Under the pieces are notes generated by a model. The model was not told the DNA's origin. It ran no database searches and was given only the letters and a program-made list of their open reading frames with translations. This document shows, piece after piece, positions 57,302-64,000 of a stretch of DNA of 64,000 bases (within the stretch, counting starts at the first letter, position 1; each line of letters opens with the position of its first letter). This DNA is from UBA1422 sp041859095 (GTDB lineage Bacteria > Bacillota > Clostridia > Peptostreptococcales > Anaerovoracaceae). A program made the translations under genes and the position numbers. The stretch lies in assembly GCA_041859095.1 (NCBI GenBank), contig JBHEKY010000006.1, forward strand, positions 1 through 64,000, given 5' to 3'.

Positions 57302-57327
57302 ATGTCTAGATGGTGAAACTCGTAGTT
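57284..57327. repeat. Two tandem 22-bp repeats
   Basis: CTAGATGG(C/T)GAAACTCGTA(T/G)(G/T)T occurs twice in a row at 57284-57305 and 57306-57327, differing at three positions. The first copy supplies one arm of the terminator; the second offers an alternative arm. Confidence 0.75.
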
Positions 57328-57337
57328 TTTTGTTTTT

Positions 57338-58663
57338 TTAGAGGTTCGAATGCACATTACTGTTCGCTTGATTGTATAGTAATATGGTGACATCAAAGAC
57401 GCCGTTCTTGGTCTCAACATCCATTGTACCGTCATAAATCGATACGGCAGACTGGACACTTCTCAGCCCAATTCCCCGGAGTTTTTCGTTTCCTTTTGTG
57501 GAAAGGAATTCTCCCTTCTGACGATTCAGAGGTCCGTCGTAATGATTCTGCACCTTGATGAACAGCATGGATCGGTCCAACACCATGTCAAACCTGATTC
57601 TTTTGTCCTCTACTTCTTTGCACCCTTCAATGGCATTATCAAACAAATTCCCAATAATCACATTCAGGTCAAAAGCCTGAATATTTAATTTGTCTGGGAT
57701 ATGTATTTCCACCTTGACCTGCGCACCCGACCGGATGGCTTCTTCTATCTTATAATTGAGGATACTGTCCACATAATGGTTTCCCGTATCCACATGGACG
57801 GTTTCTGTCTCGATATTCGCGTTGATTTTTTTCATATATTCAAACAGCTCCTGGCGATCACCGATGGCAACCAGGCTATTCATTGTCATCATGTGGTTTT
57901 TCATATCGTGCCGGATCATTCGAATGCTTTGCTGACTTTGTTGAATCAGCTCAAATTGTCTGGAATATGCTTCGTTTTGCTGGATCAAGAGTTGCTTCTC
58001 GTTTTCCTCAACATAGTATCTGCCCAATGCATCATATAAATAGAACGCGATGAAGTTTATGGAAAGCAGGAAAAGCAATGCTACCACAACCCAGTTAAAA
58101 CTGGTCAGCGGCATTCCAAGCACCAGACTGATGAATACGCTGGCAACGGGAATAAACATCAAGGGCAGCCAACTTTTTGATTTAATCTCCCGATCAAGAC
58201 TGGTGGCTTTGGCGCGCTCAAGAAGCATAACAACTAAGAGAAGAATCAGGGATCCGATAATCAACACCAGATTCGCCATGTCACCATCAAAATCAAGCGA
58301 CAACAGGAATATATATACTAAGATTTCAACACAAAGCGCCGGTGCATAAATCAGTAGTGTCGCCAGTACTTTTGTGGAGAGTCTGCTTTTGTATAAAAAG
58401 GTAATGACAAATATGGAAAAGATGTTTGTAAGCATTGTTACAATTAGAATATTGAATGCCAAATAGGTCGTCGAATTGATTAGAAAATACAAAAAAAATG
58501 CTACCATCTCACGAGTCTTGCTAACTCCTGAACGATCGAAAAAAATCCCCACAAACCGGTAGGCGACATAAATTCGAAACAGGTTGTTCAAAATAAACAA
58601 CGTTCCGGCAGGGCTAAGCAGTTCTGTTGAGAATGGTCCATGAAGGGTGAATAGGTCAAACAT
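57338..58663 (-). CDS. AgrC-like sensor histidine kinase (GHKL type)
   Basis: The 441-residue protein has about six to seven membrane helices (about 20-215), a linker coiled coil and a GHKL kinase part with phospho-acceptor MIRHDMKNHM near residue 245, N-box NLFDNAIEG near 343 and G-box GIGLRSV near 410. This matches AgrC/HPK10-type peptide sensors. ATG 58663 has AGGGGG at 6 nt and overlaps the regulator's TGA by 8 nt. No agrB or agrD gene lies nearby, so its signal is unknown. Confidence 0.87.
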   Translation of the reverse strand: MFDLFTLHGPFSTELLSPAGTLFILNNLFRIYVAYRFVGIFFDRSGVSKTREMVAFFLYFLINSTTYLAFNILIVTMLTNIFSIFVITFLYKSRLSTKVLATLLIYAPALCVEILVYIFLLSLDFDGDMANLVLIIGSLILLLVVMLLERAKATSLDREIKSKSWLPLMFIPVASVFISLVLGMPLTSFNWVVVALLFLLSINFIAFYLYDALGRYYVEENEKQLLIQQNEAYSRQFELIQQSQQSIRMIRHDMKNHMMTMNSLVAIGDRQELFEYMKKINANIETETVHVDTGNHYVDSILNYKIEEAIRSGAQVKVEIHIPDKLNIQAFDLNVIIGNLFDNAIEGCKEVEDKRIRFDMVLDRSMLFIKVQNHYDGPLNRQKGEFLSTKGNEKLRGIGLRSVQSAVSIYDGTMDVETKNGVFDVTILLYNQANSNVHSNL

Positions 58664-59381
58664 GAAGATCCCCCTTTCTCCGTTGTACCATAAAATCCCG
58701 AACGCCTTTTCGGAACGTTTGAGTAATAGGCAAGCGCAACCCCGTAGATAAGATAATCTCATCGTACATTGCTTCGCGAATATACATATAATTCACTAAG
58801 AAGGATTTGTGAATCCACACAAAGTGGTTTCCTCCCAATTGTTTTTCTACCAGAGACAATTTTCCGTAGAATTCTAGCGTATTGACAATGGTATGAATCA
58901 GAATTTTTTTGTTGTCGCTTTCGAAATACATGATTTCATTGATCTTAACCCGGTATTGTCTTTTTCCGATTTGAAATTCGAAGTCTGATTGATTTCGTTC
59001 CCAAAGAGAAAGGGCCTTGAGGAGCGTCCGCTCCAGTGCCTCCTCCGCAACAGGCTTTGGTAGGAAATTCATCGGTCGGTTCTCAAACATTTGCATGGTG
59101 TGAGATTTACTGGAGGAAACATAAACAATCTGAAGGGATTCATCCATATATTCTTCTCGAATTTTTCGGCTTGCCTCTATCCCATCCATTAATTTCATGC
59201 ACACGTCAAGATAAAGCAAGTGAAAAGCCTCACCGGATTCTAAGGTTTTGCACAGTTCCTCTCCTGAGAGAAACGCAACAATCTCTAAATCCAGCTTGTG
59301 TTTTTCCTTGAAACGGGTAAGCATCCGCTCCATATCAGCAACAATGGTGGGCTCATCGTCGCAAACTGCAATTCGAAACAT
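58656..59381 (-). CDS. LytTR-type response regulator (AgrA-like)
   Basis: The 241-residue regulator has a receiver domain (CDDE at residues 7-10, phospho-acceptor Asp in LLYLDV near 58, Lys in FLPKP near 110) and a C-terminal LytTR DNA-binding domain (about 135-238; IMYFESDNKKILIH, WIHKSFLVN). LytTR proteins bind paired direct repeats. ATG has GGAGGAG at 5 nt. It is the first gene of the two-component pair. Confidence 0.9.
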   Translation of the reverse strand: MFRIAVCDDEPTIVADMERMLTRFKEKHKLDLEIVAFLSGEELCKTLESGEAFHLLYLDVCMKLMDGIEASRKIREEYMDESLQIVYVSSSKSHTMQMFENRPMNFLPKPVAEEALERTLLKALSLWERNQSDFEFQIGKRQYRVKINEIMYFESDNKKILIHTIVNTLEFYGKLSLVEKQLGGNHFVWIHKSFLVNYMYIREAMYDEIILSTGLRLPITQTFRKGVRDFMVQRRKGDLHV

Positions 59382-59395
59382 CCCTCTCCTCCAAT

Positions 59396-60148
59396 TTATA
59401 GGTACTTGGCCGCATCCCGTTCAAAGGTATACCGACCGTTCTCTCTTGATTTTTTGCCATCCTGAATGGCTTCTACGGGGCAAGTGTGAATGCAGGCCGT
59501 ACACTGGGTGCAAGATTTACCCCAGACCGGCTTACCGTTTTTCATAGAAATTGTCTCAACCGGGCAAACCGCAACACATTTTCCACAGGAATTACAGGTG
59601 TCATCGACGGAGAACCCATCTGTCTTTAAGGCGAAGTGTACAAACGCGGTGCCAATAAGTCCTGTCTTAAACCCAGCAAGTTTTCCCTTATGGATGTCTT
59701 TGACTGATTTTTTTGCTAAAATTGCAGTACAGATATCTGGCAATTTGGCCTGTGCATTTCGCACACAACTCTCGATTCGCTGGGGGCTGTCCACCGGGTA
59801 CCCTTTGATATAGTTGTTAGGCATTGCGACGGTGTAGCTGCTGTTTACCGGCACCTTTTCAGCGAAATGCGCCAACCCATTGCCCACGTCGGAACCACAG
59901 GTAGCCACTGCAAACACAAAGTTGCTTTCATCATACTTCATACCACAGGCGAAGTCATACATAATCTCGGGCACACGCCAGGCATGAATAGGAAAAACAA
60001 ACCCGATGGTTTCCTCTTCAACCGGCTCATAATGGGGTGCGCCAATTTTTCGCAACACTGCGATATCCACCGCTTCGTCATTTGTTTGTCTGGCAATCTC
60101 TTGGGCTACCCATTTGGAGTTGCCTGTGCCGGAAAAGTAAAATATCAT
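59396..60148 (-). CDS. EFR1-type flavodoxin-ferredoxin protein
   Basis: The 250-residue protein joins a flavodoxin-like N-terminus (FYFSGTGNSKWVA, FMN phosphate loop) to two 4Fe-4S ferredoxin motifs near residues 187 and 213 (CNSCGKCVAVCPV and CTQCTACIHTCPV). Such EFR1 proteins move electrons in anaerobes. ATG has AAAGGA at 8 nt and overlaps the TGA of the alkD gene (ATGA). Confidence 0.88.
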   Translation of the reverse strand: MIFYFSGTGNSKWVAQEIARQTNDEAVDIAVLRKIGAPHYEPVEEETIGFVFPIHAWRVPEIMYDFACGMKYDESNFVFAVATCGSDVGNGLAHFAEKVPVNSSYTVAMPNNYIKGYPVDSPQRIESCVRNAQAKLPDICTAILAKKSVKDIHKGKLAGFKTGLIGTAFVHFALKTDGFSVDDTCNSCGKCVAVCPVETISMKNGKPVWGKSCTQCTACIHTCPVEAIQDGKKSRENGRYTFERDAAKYL

Positions 60149-60855
60149 ATCTTATATCCTTTCATGTGTTCCTTGCTTACTTTGGAGACCCGATTGGACT
60201 CCCTTATTTTTTGTATTGTTTTGTTCTGGATTTCTTTTGTAAGGTCGCCTTTTGCTATTAAGGCTTCGGTTTTTTCGGGGAAACGGACATAGCAGGCTGA
60301 CAGGGTCCAGCCTACAGCCATGGTCACATAATAGGCCGGGTGTTTTACCTTGGAGAGCTCAAAAAGCACTTCGTCAATGTGTTCTTCATCAATGAAATTT
60401 ACCAACAGCATCACCACGCCAAATCGGATTTCAAATTCGGTGTCCCGCCTCACATATTGGAGAAAGAAATTCATCCAAGGAGTCGGATTTTTTTTGATGA
60501 CAGATAGGGTTCCACAAGCGATATCGCAGACAGCCCAATTATCGATTACCGGCACAAAGGCACGATACTCTTCCATCCTTTGTTCGTCGGAGATTTTTAA
60601 TTTACTTAGAAGAATACCCCACATCAGCTTTTCTTCATATAGGCAGTCTTTTTCCAAGGATTTTATATAGGAAAGAATCCTAGAGGGATCTGATTTGAGG
60701 AGCTCCGAGGCAAGCTTCCGCAATGCAGGAATTCGAACGCCCAGCATTTTGCCCCGGTCAACCCCAGGGATTAAGTTAGCCGAGAAATTTTTGTATTCTT
60801 TGTCCTGCAATTCTTCCATTCGTCTACGGATTTCAAGGTGCATTTGCTGCTCCAT
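60145..60855 (-). CDS. AlkD-like DNA alkylation repair protein
   Basis: The 236-residue all-helical HEAT-like protein resembles AlkD DNA glycosylases that remove N3- and N7-alkylated bases (GVRIPALRKLA, KLMWGILLSKL, DNWAVCD, CYVRFPEKTEALI). ATG has GGAGGTGA 8 nt upstream and overlaps the DUF218 stop (TAATG). Confidence 0.87.
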   Translation of the reverse strand: MEQQMHLEIRRRMEELQDKEYKNFSANLIPGVDRGKMLGVRIPALRKLASELLKSDPSRILSYIKSLEKDCLYEEKLMWGILLSKLKISDEQRMEEYRAFVPVIDNWAVCDIACGTLSVIKKNPTPWMNFFLQYVRRDTEFEIRFGVVMLLVNFIDEEHIDEVLFELSKVKHPAYYVTMAVGWTLSACYVRFPEKTEALIAKGDLTKEIQNKTIQKIRESNRVSKVSKEHMKGYKI

Positions 60856-61544
60856 TACTGGGTCACCTCCCCATTTCCGTCAATTGGGATTTCAGGGCCC
60901 AGATAGGTAGGCTTTGGTTGAAGTATGGACTGGAAGACATCTTTTATCCGGGCAGCGATTTCCCTTAGGTCTCTGTAGTCCTGTCCTGCATATGTCTCTT
61001 GATTTGACGCAACGCCATGGACGTTCAATCCCAAAGCACGACCAATTTGCAGTGCCCTGTATAAATGGTACTTCTGGGTCACCACCACCGCGGTTTCCAC
61101 CAGGAAAACATCTCTGGCGCGATACATACTTTCGTAGGTTGAAAATCCAGCATAATCAAGGAAAATATCCTCAACAGGAACGCCAGCATCCAGTACATAT
61201 TTTTGCATCACGACCACTTCGTTGTAGTTCACCTGGCCGTTGTCGCCGGAAAGCAAGATTTTTGGGGCGACCCTGGCTTCATATAGAGCGATGGCCACAT
61301 CCAGCCGATCCTGTAGCATCTTGCTTGGGGTGTCTCCCCGGACAGCCGCTCCTAACACCAAGATGCAATCCGGTTTCAGATCTTGCAACTGACGAATGGC
61401 GGTTCTGTCCAAAGAAATATCCGACGAGTCCACCGTTGCAACGATGTCCTTCTCGCCGGATTTGATTACATAATAATTGGTGGCAGCTACCAAAGCTGCT
61501 ACCATCAGCAACATTATTAAGATGATAAATAACACCTTTTTCAT
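60855..61544 (-). CDS. DUF218 (YdcF/SanA-like) membrane protein
   Basis: The 229-residue protein has an N-terminal membrane helix (about 4-24) and a DUF218 domain with CILVLGAAVRGD near 60, LSGDNGQVN near 100 and TQKYHLYRAL near 155. SanA-like members affect envelope permeability; the reaction is unknown. No good ribosome site is seen upstream, and it lies 22 bp from hisIE. The AlkD gene overlaps its stop. Confidence 0.85.
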   Translation of the reverse strand: MKKVLFIILIMLLMVAALVAATNYYVIKSGEKDIVATVDSSDISLDRTAIRQLQDLKPDCILVLGAAVRGDTPSKMLQDRLDVAIALYEARVAPKILLSGDNGQVNYNEVVVMQKYVLDAGVPVEDIFLDYAGFSTYESMYRARDVFLVETAVVVTQKYHLYRALQIGRALGLNVHGVASNQETYAGQDYRDLREIAARIKDVFQSILQPKPTYLGPEIPIDGNGEVTQ

Positions 61545-61566
61545 GGCGGTATTATATCACATTTTT

Positions 61567-62235
61567 TTAGTCTATGACATGTCTTCCCGCCAGTTCATTT
61601 ACAATTTCTTCGGGGCGGATACCGGTTTCAACCATCATTACCATTAGGTGGTATGCCAGATCGGATACCTCGTAGATGATTTCTTCCCGCTTTTCTCGTG
61701 CTGCAGCAATCACCACTTCGGTACTTTCCTCGCCAACTTTCTTGAGAATCTTTTCGATTCCTTTGTCGAAAAGGTAGTTGGTGTAGCTGCCTTCTTTGGG
61801 GGTTTCCTTTCGTCCACGAATCATCTCGTAGAGAGCGTCCACGGAAAATGCCGGAACGGTTTGGCTTTGATAGACCGGCTCAAAGAAACAGCTGGTGGCA
61901 CCGGTGTGGCAGGCAGGCCCTTTTTTGATGACCTGGATTACCAACGCGTCTTTGTCACAATCCGCGGTGATGTTGACCACTTCCTGGGTGTTACCACTGG
62001 TTTCTCCTTTTCGCCATAATTCCTGACGGCTTCGGCTAAAAAAGCAGGTGCGGCCTTCCCGCATGGTAATCTCAAGGCTTTCCCGGTTCATATACGCCAC
62101 CGTTAGCACCTGCTTGGTGTAATAGTCTTGCACTACAACCGGGATTAGTCCCTTTTCATCAAACTTCAAATCTATCATAACGTTTTTGTCCTCGCTTTCG
62201 TTTCTGCTTTCGTTTTCGCTTCGATTGGCGCTCAT
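61567..62235 (-). CDS. hisIE: HisIE, phosphoribosyl-AMP cyclohydrolase / phosphoribosyl-ATP pyrophosphatase
   Basis: This bifunctional histidine enzyme has the HisI domain (about 22-125; FFSRSRQELWRKGETSG, DCDKDALVIQV, ACHTGATSCFF) and the HisE domain (about 130-222; GSYTNYLFDKG, KVGEESTEVVIAA). The ATG at 62235 overlaps the hisF TGA. The first 20 residues are a Ser/Glu/Asn-rich low-complexity stretch (SENESRNESED) not needed for either domain; an internal ATG at 62178 would remove it, but lacks a ribosome site. Confidence 0.93.
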   Translation of the reverse strand: MSANRSENESRNESEDKNVMIDLKFDEKGLIPVVVQDYYTKQVLTVAYMNRESLEITMREGRTCFFSRSRQELWRKGETSGNTQEVVNITADCDKDALVIQVIKKGPACHTGATSCFFEPVYQSQTVPAFSVDALYEMIRGRKETPKEGSYTNYLFDKGIEKILKKVGEESTEVVIAAAREKREEIIYEVSDLAYHLMVMMVETGIRPEEIVNELAGRHVID

Positions 62236-62987
62236 ATCCGCACTTCGATTCCTTCTCTTTTCAAATATTGCTTCAAATCCTTAATTTCCAGCTCTCTGAA
62301 GTGAAAAATGCTGGCGGCAAGCCCTGCATCCATGCCTTCATGGCGAAACAGTTCTGCAAAATCTTCTTTATTGCCGGCGCCACCACTGGCGATAATCGGC
62401 ACATTGACCCGGGACGCAATGGCATCCAGAAGTTCCAGGTCGAATCCACCCTTGACTCCATCGGTATCGATGCTGTTGACCACCAGTTCCCCTGCGCCGC
62501 GATTTACTCCGTCTACGGCCCACTGGATGGCATCCAACCCCGTATCATCGCGCCCTCCTTTGGAAAACAAGCGGAACTGTCCATTTACCCGTTTTATGTC
62601 CATGGAAAGAACCACACACTGGTCTCCGTATTTTTTGGCACCGGCTTCAATCAGGGCCGGGTTTAAGATCGCGCCGCTGTTGACGCTGACCTTGTCTGCA
62701 CCACACTTGAGAACCCGATCAAAGTCAGCCAGGGAGTTAATGCCGCCCCCTACCGTAAGGGGGATAAAAATCTTGGAAGCCACGCCGGTGAGGATTTCCG
62801 TGAATAGTCCCCGACCTTCCACGCTGGCGGTGATATCATAAAATACCAGTTCGTCGGCGCCACTTTGGTTGTAGAATTCAGCCATGGCCACCGGATCCGC
62901 AACGTCTCTCACGCCGGCAAAATTAATGCCCTTCACCACCTTCCCATCCCGGATATCCAGGCAGGGAATAATTCGTTTCGTAATCAC
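62232..62987 (-). CDS. hisF: HisF, imidazole glycerol phosphate synthase cyclase subunit
   Basis: HisF makes imidazole glycerol phosphate and AICAR with ammonia from HisH. The 251-residue barrel has catalytic Asp in CLDIRDGKVVKG near residue 10 and NSIDTDGVKGGFD near 170. The GTG at 62987 has GAAGGAG at 6 nt and fits the family better than the longer reading. It overlaps hisIE by 4 nt. Confidence 0.95.
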   Translation of the reverse strand: MITKRIIPCLDIRDGKVVKGINFAGVRDVADPVAMAEFYNQSGADELVFYDITASVEGRGLFTEILTGVASKIFIPLTVGGGINSLADFDRVLKCGADKVSVNSGAILNPALIEAGAKKYGDQCVVLSMDIKRVNGQFRLFSKGGRDDTGLDAIQWAVDGVNRGAGELVVNSIDTDGVKGGFDLELLDAIASRVNVPIIASGGAGNKEDFAELFRHEGMDAGLAASIFHFRELEIKDLKQYLKREGIEVRI

Positions 62988-63015
62988 TTTTCGCTCCTTC
63001 TTGTCATTTTCCACT

Positions 63016-63726
63016 TCACTCTGCAAGCTGTATGCAATTGGCCAGGTCCAGGAGACCGCCATACAAGGCTTTGCCCAAAATCGCACCATACACCAAGTTC
63101 TTCAATTCAACGATTTCCTCTTCAAAACTAATGCCGCCTGATGCGATAATATCCAGTCCGGGGATTTGGGACAACTCTTTGTATGCCTCCATGTTGGTTC
63201 CCTGCATGCCGCCGTCTTTTGCAATGTCGGTATATATCACGGTTTTGACGCCGATTTCAGCCAACGATTTACAAAACTCAACCCCGTTGAGTCTTGTGGT
63301 TTTTTCCCATCCGTTTATGGCCGCCAGACCGTCTTTCACATCTACGCCTACTGCGATGGCCTCTCCGAACTGCTTCACCATTTCTTTGAGAAATTCCGGA
63401 TCGGTCACAGCTACTGTGCCAAGAATCACCCGCTTCGCGCCAAGGTTCAAATAGGTTTCAATGCGGTCCTTGTTTCGGATGCCTCCGCCCACCTGTACTT
63501 CCAATCCGGAAGATAGAATGAGTCGTTGCACCACCTTGTAATTCTCCGGGGTTCCACCCCGTGCACCATCCAGGTCCACCACGTGCAAATGGGTAGCCCC
63601 TGCTTCTTTGAAAGTTCTGGCTACGGCCAGCGGGTCTTCGCTATATACGGTCATCTGGTCATAGTCGCCTTGATGCAGGCGAACCACTTTGCCATCCCGT
63701 AAATCAATTGCCGGAAAGAGTATCAT
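63016..63726 (-). CDS. hisA: HisA, ProFAR isomerase
   Basis: The 236-residue barrel isomerises ProFAR to PRFAR. AIDLRDGKVVRL with the catalytic Asp stands near residue 8 and IYTDIAKDGGMQGTN near 170. ATG 63726 has AAAGGAAA at 6 nt and overlaps the hisH TGA. It is followed by hisF after 28 nt. Confidence 0.95.
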   Translation of the reverse strand: MILFPAIDLRDGKVVRLHQGDYDQMTVYSEDPLAVARTFKEAGATHLHVVDLDGARGGTPENYKVVQRLILSSGLEVQVGGGIRNKDRIETYLNLGAKRVILGTVAVTDPEFLKEMVKQFGEAIAVGVDVKDGLAAINGWEKTTRLNGVEFCKSLAEIGVKTVIYTDIAKDGGMQGTNMEAYKELSQIPGLDIIASGGISFEEEIVELKNLVYGAILGKALYGGLLDLANCIQLAE

Positions 63727-64000
63727 AAGGTTTCCTTTCTCATTTCCACGAAAGCCCGAAGAATATTGAGCCCCACATCTCCGCTTTTTTCCGGGTGGAA
63801 CTGGGTGCCCATCACATTGCCCCGCCGAAGCGCGCCGGTCACGGGAATTTTGTAGGAAGAGGTGGCAATCACATATGGTTCGCACTGTGTGGCGAAATAA
63901 CTATGCACATAGTAAACGTGTTGCCCTTGCTTTATATATTGGAACAGGGGTTCTCCCTCTTTAAAATCAAGACTGTTCCAACCTATATGAGGCACCTTGA
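63723..64000 (-). CDS. hisH: HisH, imidazole glycerol phosphate synthase glutaminase subunit (partial)
   Basis: Only the C-terminal about 92 residues are in the window; the gene continues past 64000. KVPHIGWN and the catalytic His/Glu pair GTQFHPEKSG are present; the nucleophile Cys lies outside. HisH supplies ammonia to HisF. The stop TGA overlaps the hisA ATG. The order hisH-hisA-hisF-hisIE is the common one. Confidence 0.93.
   Translation of the reverse strand, partial: KVPHIGWNSLDFKEGEPLFQYIKQGQHVYYVHSYFATQCEPYVIATSSYKIPVTGALRRGNVMGTQFHPEKSGDVGLNILRAFVEMRKETL

Noticed and set aside
1..64000. Mobile elements or prophage genes
   Set aside because: No transposase, integrase, phage structural gene or paired terminal repeats were recognised.

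Overview
The window reads as chromosomal DNA of an anaerobic, amino-acid- and methylamine-type-metabolising Clostridia member (Firmicutes). Signs are strong GGAGG-type ribosome sites, a secA-prfB pair, rlmH next to a YycJ-type hydrolase, an FHA-FtsW/PBP pair, a complete ornithine-fermentation operon and a bacterial pyrrolysine (Pyl) cassette with split PylS. The genus cannot be fixed from sequence alone. No insertion sequence, prophage or CRISPR array was seen.

Layout. 0.2-11.7 kb (all minus): tRNA-Ala, tRNA-Thr, addB, a HAD phosphatase, an FmdE-family protein, a Na+-pumping decarboxylase beta subunit, prfB (with its +1 frameshift), secA and a CNNM/CBS protein. 12-18 kb: an AMP-ligase/acyltransferase pair, then plus-strand FHA-FtsW and PBP genes. 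18-24.8 kb: two SDR dehydrogenases, rsgA with an attenuator-like leader, and a class III aminotransferase operon driven by a sigma-54 promoter and its own enhancer-binding protein. 24.8-26.4 kb: a nucleotidyltransferase/partner pair (toxin-antitoxin-like) and tiny membrane proteins.

26.5-37.4 kb is the most distinctive region. One minus-strand array encodes a UroD-type methyltransferase fused to a thioredoxin-like domain, a CobW GTPase, a MetH-activation-like protein with a Cys motif, an ASKHA corrinoid activator, tRNA-Pyl(CUA), PylB, PylC, PylSc, PylD, PylSn and CsaA. A divergent PocR/AraC regulator faces it. No MtmB/MtbB/MttB gene with an internal UAG lies in the window, so the Pyl protein served must be elsewhere.

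37-43.6 kb holds housekeeping and transport genes. 43.6-53.2 kb is the ornithine operon (ord, ortA, ortB, oraS, oraE, a GlmL/MutL-like ASKHA gene, orr), with a sigma-54 promoter, paired enhancer sites and an upstream activator gene. 53.3-64 kb has membrane proteins, an ArsR regulator, rlmH, a YycJ-type hydrolase, rnhA, an Agr-like two-component pair, EFR1-type ferredoxin protein, AlkD, a DUF218 protein and part of a his operon.

The main cross-cutting observation is that UAG is a frequent stop here (17 of about 60 genes by my count) although Pyl is encoded. In five same-strand pairs (FmdE/HAD, CBS protein/SecA, PylSn/CsaA, TSCPD/CDF, OraS/OraE) the UAG is followed by an open frame running directly into the next gene in the same reading frame, so Pyl insertion would make a fusion protein. 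A second theme is that both sigma-54 activators have their own sigma-A -35 box inside a copy of their putative DNA-binding palindrome.
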